A DNA stretch of 64,000 nucleotides, taken from Pseudomonas guariconensis. Its GTDB lineage: Bacteria; Pseudomonadota; Gammaproteobacteria; Pseudomonadales; Pseudomonadaceae. Shown here piece by piece: positions 55,023 to 64,000 of the stretch. The position numbers and the translations under genes were made by a program. Position 1 is the first letter of the stretch. The number at the start of each line of letters is the position of its first letter. Below the pieces are notes generated by a model. It saw only the letters and a list, made by a program, of their open reading frames with translations. It ran no database searches and was not told where the DNA came from. Location: assembly GCF_900102675.1 (NCBI RefSeq), contig NZ_FMYX01000015.1, positions 1 through 64,000 of the forward strand. Reading direction: 5' to 3'.

Positions 55023-55472
55023 TCAGTGGCGCGATGGACGCGCCCTGACCGGGACCGGTTGGGCCACCAGCACGATGCCGGAGAAGCCCAGCACTAAAAA
55101 GCAGAACATCTGCCAACGCTCACCCACGGAAATCCCGTAGCGCAGCGTGTAATAGCCAACACAGGCACCGAAGCCGAGCAAAAGCATCTGCCCACGGAAC
55201 TGTCGCCACCAGGCCGCCAGACCGTCTACCCTCGCCAATACTGCCAGCTGGGTCATCAGGCCAAGCAGCGCGACGCCGATCAACCAGCGGTCAATCTGGG
55301 CAGCCACATCCTGCACCAACAAGGGCGCAAGGCCCGTCACCTTGAGTGCCGGCACCAATCCCACATGAAAAACCCACAGGCCACCGACCCAGAATACCTG
55401 GGCCAGTTGCCAGAGGATGCCCTCAAGGGACGGCGCGCGTAGGCGCCGGTCAGATGTGCTTGACTTCGACAA
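55023..55472 (-). CDS. DUF4149-type membrane protein
   Basis: A small inner-membrane protein with about four hydrophobic segments (LWQLAQVFWVGGLWVFHVGL; IGVALLGLMTQLAVLA; MLLLGFGACVGYYTL; FCFLVLGFSGIVLVA). The family is widespread beside greA-carB, function unknown. No ATG or GTG lies in frame after the greA stop; the nearest usual start is TTG 55472, inside the end of greA, giving 149 residues and a 23-base overlap. The start is therefore uncertain. It is convergent with yhbY. Confidence 0.75.
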   Translation of the reverse strand: MSKSSTSDRRLRAPSLEGILWQLAQVFWVGGLWVFHVGLVPALKVTGLAPLLVQDVAAQIDRWLIGVALLGLMTQLAVLARVDGLAAWWRQFRGQMLLLGFGACVGYYTLRYGISVGERWQMFCFLVLGFSGIVLVAQPVPVRARPSRH

Positions 55473-55928
55473 TCTCGTACTCGACCGTGCCGCTTGGCGT
55501 GTTGACGACGACGGTGTCGCCTTCTTCCTTGCCGATGATGGCACGGGCAATCGGCGCGCTCGCCGAGAGCTTGCCCTTCTTGATGTCCGCCTCATCCTCA
55601 CCCACGATCTGGTAGGAAACCTGATCGCCGGTCTCAGTGTTCTCCAGGTCCACGGTGGTACCGAAGATCACCTTGCCGGTGTGGGCAATGGTGGTGACAT
55701 CGATCACCACCGAGTTCTGCAGACGCCCTTCGATATCGCGGATACGCGCCTCGACCATACCCTGCTCTTCACGAGCGGCATGGTATTCGGCGTTTTCCTT
55801 GAGGTCGCCCAGCTCCCGCGCTTCACCGATCGCCTGGCTCAGGCGCGGACGCTCGGTCTTGCTCAGGAAGAGCAGTTCCTCTTCCAGGGCGCGAGCGCCC
55901 TGGACGGTCATTGGGTACTTGGTAATGC

Positions 55929-55932
<4 letters not shown>
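55450..55932 (-). CDS. greA: Transcription elongation factor GreA
   Basis: 160 residues; N-terminal coiled coil (about 1-75; GDLKENAEYHAAREEQ tip with the acidic residues that enter the polymerase active site) and C-terminal FKBP-like domain. Rescues backtracked RNA polymerase. Its start overlaps the carB stop by four bases (ATGA). Confidence 0.98.
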
Positions 55933-59150
<3,218 letters not shown>

Positions 59151-59256
59151 GGTTGTCACTCAAATCCGCGGGTCAGTCGGCAAGCCGTCTTGAACAATCT
59201 GGGTCAGGCGCTTCCGGGCGCGGCACTTGCCGCCCCGGGGCCTTGATGCAGGATGC

Positions 59257-60393
59257 TCAGCGGCGCTTGGCCATGGCATCGATGAAACGATCGAACAGTG
59301 GCGCGACGTCGGTCGGGCCTGGGCTCGCTTCAGGGTGGCCCTGGAAGCTGAACGCGCTCTTGTCGGTGCGCTCGATGCCCTGCAGGGTACCGTCGAACAG
59401 CGACTTGTGGATGGCGCGGACGTTGCCCGGCAGGGTGGCTTCGTCGACGGCGAAACCGTGGTTCTGGCTGGTGATCATGACCACGCCGGTGTCCAGATCC
59501 TGGACCGGGTGGTTGGCACCGTGATGGCCGTGGCCCATCTTGACAGTCTTGGCGCCAGAAGCCAGGGCTAGCAACTGGTGGCCGAGGCAGATACCAAAGA
59601 CCGGAATATCGGTCTCGAGGATGTCCTTGATCGCCTGGATCGCGTAGTCGCATGGCTCGGGATCGCCAGGGCCGTTGGACAGGAATACGCCATCCGGATT
59701 AAGGGCCAGGACTTCGCTGGCAGGGGTCTGGGCCGGCACGACGGTCAGGCGGCAGCCACGGGCAACCAGCATGCGCAGAATGTTCAGCTTGACGCCGTAG
59801 TCGTAGGCCACCACGTGATAGGGCAGGTCCGCAGCTTCCAGAGTCGGGTGGCTGTCGGTTGCCAGATTCCACACACTGGAGCGCCATTCGTAGCGTTCCT
59901 TGGTGGAAACTTCCTTGGCCAGGTCCATACCCTTGAGGCCTGGGAAGGCGCGAGCAGCGGCGATGGCGGCTTCTTCGCTGATGTTGTCACCGGCGAGGAT
60001 GCAGCCGTTCTGGGCGCCCTTTTCGCGCAGGATTCGGGTCAGGCGACGAGTGTCGATGCCAGCGATGGCGACGACATTATTGGCCTTGAGGTAGTCAGGC
60101 AGCGACTGGGTGTTGCGCCAGTTGCTGGCCAGCAGGGGCAGGTCACGGATAACCAGGCCAGCGGACCAGACACGGTTCGACTCGGCGTCTTCCGGTGTAG
60201 TACCGGTATTGCCAATGTGCGGGTAGGTCAGGGTAACGATTTGCTGCGCATAGGAAGGGTCTGTAAGGATTTCCTGGTAGCCGGTCATAGCGGTGTTGAA
60301 TACCACCTCACCAACGGTCTGACCGTCGGCACCGATAGCTTCACCGCGGAAAATACTGCCGTCGGCAAGGGCGAGTATGGCTGGCTTTGTCAA
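59257..60393 (-). CDS. carA: Carbamoyl-phosphate synthase, small (glutaminase) subunit
   Basis: 378 residues from TTG 60393, which has a strong GGGAGG ribosome site five bases upstream; the in-frame ATG at 60417 lies before that site and is rejected. Class I glutamine amidotransferase with nucleophile C269 in FGICLGHQ and the His/Glu pair in GHPEASPG. Supplies ammonia to CarB through a tunnel. The gap to carB is 106 bp. Confidence 0.97.
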   Translation of the reverse strand: MTKPAILALADGSIFRGEAIGADGQTVGEVVFNTAMTGYQEILTDPSYAQQIVTLTYPHIGNTGTTPEDAESNRVWSAGLVIRDLPLLASNWRNTQSLPDYLKANNVVAIAGIDTRRLTRILREKGAQNGCILAGDNISEEAAIAAARAFPGLKGMDLAKEVSTKERYEWRSSVWNLATDSHPTLEAADLPYHVVAYDYGVKLNILRMLVARGCRLTVVPAQTPASEVLALNPDGVFLSNGPGDPEPCDYAIQAIKDILETDIPVFGICLGHQLLALASGAKTVKMGHGHHGANHPVQDLDTGVVMITSQNHGFAVDEATLPGNVRAIHKSLFDGTLQGIERTDKSAFSFQGHPEASPGPTDVAPLFDRFIDAMAKRR

Positions 60394-60713
60394 GAAGACC
60401 TCCCGTAAATCAAGCATGAAAGGGCGATCGCAGGTTGCAAAAAAGCGGAGTGACGTATGGACACGTCACCCCGCTTTCATGTGCTGAATTCAATTCGCTG
60501 CGCGCTTTTAGTGGACACACTAAAGCTGTAGCTTACAGAAAATTACGTTTTAGGTCTACCGCGTATGTGCCTCTGAAACACAGGAATGCGACAGGCTGAC
60601 ATCGGCGACTCCTTCACGGGTGGCCCGCCCTCCCACAAGAACCGCGCCGCACATCAAAGCAACGCTATTGCTGTAGGAGCGGGCTTGCCCGCGAGGCGCC
60701 TCTCTAACTTGCT
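60394..60713 (-). promoter_or_regulatory. carA control region with attenuator-like terminator
   Basis: The 320-bp gap between dapB and carA. A hairpin at 60442-60477 (AAAGCGG and TGACGT pairing with ACGTCA and CCGCTTT around loop ATGGAC) is followed on the minus strand by six T, and ends about 50 bases before the carA TTG. Upstream lies an inverted repeat CTTTAGTG / CACTAAAAG (about 60505-60525) and a weak promoter candidate (TAGACC-N17-TAAGCT, near 60530-60558). It ends dapB transcription and may attenuate carA. Confidence 0.6.
60671..60700. repeat. Single REP element
   Basis: CTGTAGGAGCGGGCTTGCCC followed by GCGAGGCG, a P. putida-type REP, 14 bp past the dapB stop. Its central palindrome GCGGGC-TT-GCCCGC can form a hairpin. 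Confidence 0.88.
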
Positions 60714-61520
60714 TTAACGCAGCTCGAGCACATCCTGCATGTCGTACAGGCCTGGCTCGCGCCCCTCCAGCCATAGCGCGGCACGCACCGCCCCCTTGGC
60801 GAAGGTCATGCGGCTGGAGGCCTTGTGAGTGATCTCCACGCGTTCGCCTTCAGCGGCGAACAACACGGTATGGTCCCCCACTACATCACCGGCGCGCACC
60901 GTGGCGAAGCCGATGGTCTTACGATCGCGGGCACCGGTCTGCCCCTCACGCCCATAGACCGCCACTTCTCCCAGATCACGACCCAACGCCTGGGCAACTA
61001 CTTCTCCCATACGCAAGGCAGTACCCGAAGGTGCATCGACCTTGTGGCGGTGGTGCGCCTCGATGATCTCTATATCCACCTCGTCGCCCAACACCCGCGC
61101 GGCGGTATCCAGAAGCTTGAGGCAAAGATTGACGCCGACGCTGAAATTGGCGGCAAAGACAATCGGAATCTCCTTGCCCGCCTCGGCCAACTGCTCTTTT
61201 TCCTCTGGCGTGAAACCGGTAGTACCAATCACCATCGCCTTGCCTGCCTTGCGACAGAAGGCGAGGTTCTTCAGCGTCACCGACGGGTGAGTGAAGTCGA
61301 TCAGCACATCGAATTCGTCAGCGACCTTGGACAGATCACTGGAGATTTCCACACCGATCCGCCCCAAGGCCGCCAGTTCGCCGGCATCGGCCCCGACCAG
61401 AGAGCTGTCCGGACGATCAATGGCCGCCGTCAGGCCAGCCTGGGGCGCCTGTTGCTGCACAGCCTCGACAAGGGTCTTGCCCATCCGTCCCGCCGCGCCC
61501 ATTACCGCAATACGTCGCAT
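60714..61520 (-). CDS. dapB: 4-hydroxy-tetrahydrodipicolinate reductase
   Basis: 268 residues; reduces the DapA product in lysine/diaminopimelate synthesis. N-terminal NAD(P) loop GAAGRMGK (about 8-15), catalytic region EAHHRHKVDAPSGTA with the H-H and K residues. It follows dnaJ after 13 bp on the same strand. Confidence 0.98.
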   Translation of the reverse strand: MRRIAVMGAAGRMGKTLVEAVQQQAPQAGLTAAIDRPDSSLVGADAGELAALGRIGVEISSDLSKVADEFDVLIDFTHPSVTLKNLAFCRKAGKAMVIGTTGFTPEEKEQLAEAGKEIPIVFAANFSVGVNLCLKLLDTAARVLGDEVDIEIIEAHHRHKVDAPSGTALRMGEVVAQALGRDLGEVAVYGREGQTGARDRKTIGFATVRAGDVVGDHTVLFAAEGERVEITHKASSRMTFAKGAVRAALWLEGREPGLYDMQDVLELR

Positions 61521-61533
61521 AGCCTGTTCCTTG

Positions 61534-62658
61534 TCAGAGATCGCCGAAGAAGCGCTTCACACCCTCGAACCAGCCACTGGCCTTGGGCGAATGGGAGCTG
61601 TCACCCTGCAACGAGTCGCGCAGCTCCTCGAGCAGCTCGCGCTGACGTCGACTGAGGTTGACCGGGGTCTCCACAGCCACTCGGCACAGCAGGTCGCCAG
61701 CCCCGCCACCGCGCACAGGGGCTACGCCCTTACCACGCAGACGGAATTGCTTGCCGGTTTGAGTGCCTTCCGGAATCTTGAGCTTGACCCGACCATCGAG
61801 GGTGGGCACTTCCAGCTCACCACCCAGGGCCGCATCGGTGTAGCTGATCGGCACCTCGCAGTACAGGTGCTTGCCGTCGCGCTGGAAGATAGCGTGCTCA
61901 CGCACACTGATGACGACATAGAGGTCACCGGTCGGACCACCATGGGTCCCCGCCTCGCCTTCGCCAGAAAGACGAATGCGATCGCCGGTATCGACACCCG
62001 CCGGCACCTTGACCGACAGCGTCTTGTATTCCTCGACACGTCCCTCGCCATGACAGGCGGTGCAAGGATCGGTGATGATCTTGCCTTGGCCATGGCAGCG
62101 CGGGCAGGTTTGCTGCACCGAGAAGAAGCCCTGCTGCATGCGCACCTGACCGATGCCGCCACAGGTTGGACAGGCCGACGGGGTCGACCCCTTCTTCGCA
62201 CCGGAACCATCGCAAGGCTTGCAGTTGACCAGGGTTGGCACACGGATGCTGACCGTAGTGCCGCGCACGGCCTCCTCGAGGTTCAGCTCAAGAGTGTAGC
62301 GCAGGTCGCTGCCGCGCTGCGCACCGCCACGGGAGCCGCCGCGCCCACCACCGAAGAAGTCACTGAAGACATCACCGAAGATGTCCGAGAAGTTAGCGCC
62401 ACCAAAGCCGGCACCGCCACCACCCATGCTCGGATCGACGCCGGCATGTCCGTACTGGTCGTAGGCTGCGCGCTTGCTGGCATCGGACAGAACCTCGTAA
62501 GCCTCGTTGGCTTCCTTGAATTTGTCTTCCGATTCTTTATCGCCCGGGTTGCGGTCCGGGTGGTACTTCATCGCCAGGCGGCGATAGGCCTTCTTGAGGT
62601 CACCTTCGCTGGCGCCGCGCTCGACACCCAGGACCTCATAAAAATCACGCTTTGCCAT
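61534..62658 (-). CDS. dnaJ: Chaperone protein DnaJ
   Basis: 374 residues, type I Hsp40. J domain with H33-P34-D35, Gly/Phe-rich region (about 75-120), zinc-binding domain with four CxxCxGxG-type repeats (CKPCDGSG, CPTCGGIG, CPRCHGQG, CTACHGEG) and the C-terminal substrate domains. Stimulates the ATPase of DnaK encoded just upstream. Confidence 0.98.
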   Translation of the reverse strand: MAKRDFYEVLGVERGASEGDLKKAYRRLAMKYHPDRNPGDKESEDKFKEANEAYEVLSDASKRAAYDQYGHAGVDPSMGGGGAGFGGANFSDIFGDVFSDFFGGGRGGSRGGAQRGSDLRYTLELNLEEAVRGTTVSIRVPTLVNCKPCDGSGAKKGSTPSACPTCGGIGQVRMQQGFFSVQQTCPRCHGQGKIITDPCTACHGEGRVEEYKTLSVKVPAGVDTGDRIRLSGEGEAGTHGGPTGDLYVVISVREHAIFQRDGKHLYCEVPISYTDAALGGELEVPTLDGRVKLKIPEGTQTGKQFRLRGKGVAPVRGGGAGDLLCRVAVETPVNLSRRQRELLEELRDSLQGDSSHSPKASGWFEGVKRFFGDL

Positions 62659-62783
62659 AGGTCATTGCACTCTTGGGGGCATTCGGCGCGTTCATGCGCT
62701 TGCTGCGCCACGCCGTCAGCACCTGCCACCACACGATTGCGCCCTGACAGATGCTGTAAAAATTCTCGAATTCCAGACACACC

Positions 62784-62812
62784 AACGCGGGAGCAAGCCC
62801 CCGCGCGGCGAC
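62784..62812. repeat. REP-like hairpin between dnaK and dnaJ
   Basis: CGCGGGAGCAAGCCCCCGCG with short flanks. It forms a GC-rich hairpin in the dnaK-dnaJ mRNA and may stabilise the dnaK part. It differs from the other REP copies of the window. Confidence 0.55.
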
Positions 62813-62865
62813 ATCCTACCAGCTCACCGACATCAGACGATGAGCTGGCCGACAACATGCAGGGA

Positions 62866-64000
62866 TTACTGCTTGTTGTTGTCTTTTACTTCTTCGAACT
62901 CGGCGTCGACCACGTCATCGTGCTTGGCTTCCGGCTCGGCCTGCTGTGCGCCGCCCTGAGGCTGTTCGGCCTGTTGCTCGGCGTACATCTTCTGGGCAAC
63001 CGGCGCGGAGACCTTGGACAGTTCCTCGACCTTGGCATCGATGGCAGCCTTGTCGTCACCCTTCAGGGCAGCTTCCAGTGCAACCACAGCCGCTTCGATC
63101 GCCGCTTTCTCTTCGGCAGTGGCCTTGTCGCCAGCGTCGGTGACCATCTTGCGGGTCGAATGAACCAGCGCATCACCCTGGTTACGAGCAGCGGCCAGCT
63201 CTTCGAACTTGCGGTCTTCCTCGGCGTTGGCCTCGGCGTCACGCACCATGCGTTCGATTTCCTCGTCGGACAGACCCGAGTTGGCCTTGATCACGATCGA
63301 CTGGGACTTGCCAGTGGCCTTGTCCTTCGCGCTCACGTGCAGGATGCCGTTGGCATCGATGTCGAAGGTCACTTCGATCTGCGGAACACCACGCGGGGCT
63401 GGCGGAATGTCGGCCAGGTCGAATTTACCCAGCGACTTGTTCTGCGCAGCCTGCTTGCGCTCACCTTGCAGCACGTGAATGGTCACGGCGCTCTGGTTGT
63501 CATCAGCCGTCGAGAACACCTGCGACTTCTTGGTCGGGATGGTGGTGTTCTTCTCGATCAGCGCAGTCATCACGCCACCCATGGTTTCGATACCCAGGGT
63601 CAGCGGGCTGACGTCCAGCAGCAGAACGTCCTTGACGTCACCGGCCAGGACCGCGCCCTGAATGGCAGCACCCATGGCGACGGCTTCGTCCGGGTTGACG
63701 TCCTTGCGCGCTTCCTTGCCGAAGAAGTCGGCAACGGCCTTCTGTACCAGCGGCATACGGGTCTGGCCGCCGACCAGGATCACGTCGTCGATCTTGCTGG
63801 CGTCGATACCGGCGTCCTTCAGAGCGATGCGGCAAGGCTCGATGGTACGGTTGACCAAGTCCTCGACCAGCGACTCCAGCTTGGCGCGGGAGATCTTCAC
63901 GTTCAGGTGCTTAGGACCGGTCGCATCTGCAGTGATGTACGGCAGGTTGACGTCGGTCGACTGAGCGGAGGACAGCTCGATCTTGGCCTTTTCAGCAGCT
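62866..64000 (-). CDS. dnaK: Chaperone protein DnaK (3' part, runs off the window)
   Basis: Partial: the last 378 residues or so of Hsp70; the reading frame is open through the right edge (the visible N-terminal part reads AAEKAKIELSSAQSTDVNLP). It includes the end of the ATPase domain (VGGQTRMPLVQKAV), the linker DVLLLDVSPLTLGIE, the substrate-binding beta domain and the helical lid, ending in an acidic tail (DVVDAEFEEVKD). The heat-shock promoter lies outside the window. Confidence 0.98.
   Translation of the reverse strand, partial: AAEKAKIELSSAQSTDVNLPYITADATGPKHLNVKISRAKLESLVEDLVNRTIEPCRIALKDAGIDASKIDDVILVGGQTRMPLVQKAVADFFGKEARKDVNPDEAVAMGAAIQGAVLAGDVKDVLLLDVSPLTLGIETMGGVMTALIEKNTTIPTKKSQVFSTADDNQSAVTIHVLQGERKQAAQNKSLGKFDLADIPPAPRGVPQIEVTFDIDANGILHVSAKDKATGKSQSIVIKANSGLSDEEIERMVRDAEANAEEDRKFEELAAARNQGDALVHSTRKMVTDAGDKATAEEKAAIEAAVVALEAALKGDDKAAIDAKVEELSKVSAPVAQKMYAEQQAEQPQGGAQQAEPEAKHDDVVDAEFEEVKDNNKQ

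Overview
The window is core chromosome of a fluorescent pseudomonad, most likely of the Pseudomonas putida group. The base composition is GC-rich. The gene order dksA-gluQRS-cbrX-cbrA-cbrB-crcZ-pcnB-folK-panBC-pgi-acs and rpsO-truB-rbfA-infB-nusA-rimP-greA-carB-carA-dapB-dnaJ-dnaK is typical of that group, and REP elements carry its usual core (GTAGGAGCGGG). I see no prophage, insertion sequence, CRISPR array or integrated island. About 58 protein genes, two tRNAs and two well-known regulatory RNAs are present.

Left end (1-480): the leader and three tandem promoters of an rRNA operon that reads leftwards; its 16S gene lies just outside the window. Then, mostly on the minus strand, come msrQ-msrP (repair of oxidised periplasmic methionine), pssA, ilvC-ilvN-ilvB (branched-chain amino acids, with a long leader), a YqcC-like gene, and the cell-wall pair lpoP-mrcB.

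Middle (10.5-25 kb): a plus-strand APH/AAA two-domain protein and a TfoX-like protein; the Fur-type small RNA PrrF lying between two convergent genes; the haem ABC transporter locus phuT-U-V-W with its own Fur box; a one-domain Rieske protein, sfsA, an aminotransferase, dksA, gluQRS, and the CbrX-CbrA-CbrB carbon/nitrogen two-component system.

25-38 kb: the RNA CrcZ with its sigma-54 promoter, CbrB-like sites and six Hfq/Crc-type CA motifs; then pcnB, folK, panB-panC, pgi, an acetyl-CoA synthetase, a MpaB-like (DUF2236) protein, a large DUF748/AsmA-like protein, and a divergent VOC / ABM-monooxygenase pair around palindromic operator candidates.

38.6-64 kb, almost all minus strand: a BON-domain periplasmic protein, pnp-rpsO-truB-rbfA-infB-nusA-rimP with tRNA-fMet and tRNA-Leu in front, secG-tpiA-glmM-folP-ftsH-rlmE, divergent yhbY, a DUF4149 membrane protein, greA-carB-carA, dapB, dnaJ, and dnaK running off the right edge. 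This is the translation/RNA-decay/protein-quality supercluster of gammaproteobacteria.

The most interesting material is regulatory: the triple rRNA promoter, PrrF beside a haem transporter, the CrcZ promoter architecture, the ilvB and carA leaders with hairpins, paired hairpins in front of rimP, infB-rbfA and rpsO-pnp, and the operator-like palindromes at 38.16 kb. I did not find an unmistakably new multi-gene system. All functional assignments come from reading the sequence and family knowledge, not from searches.
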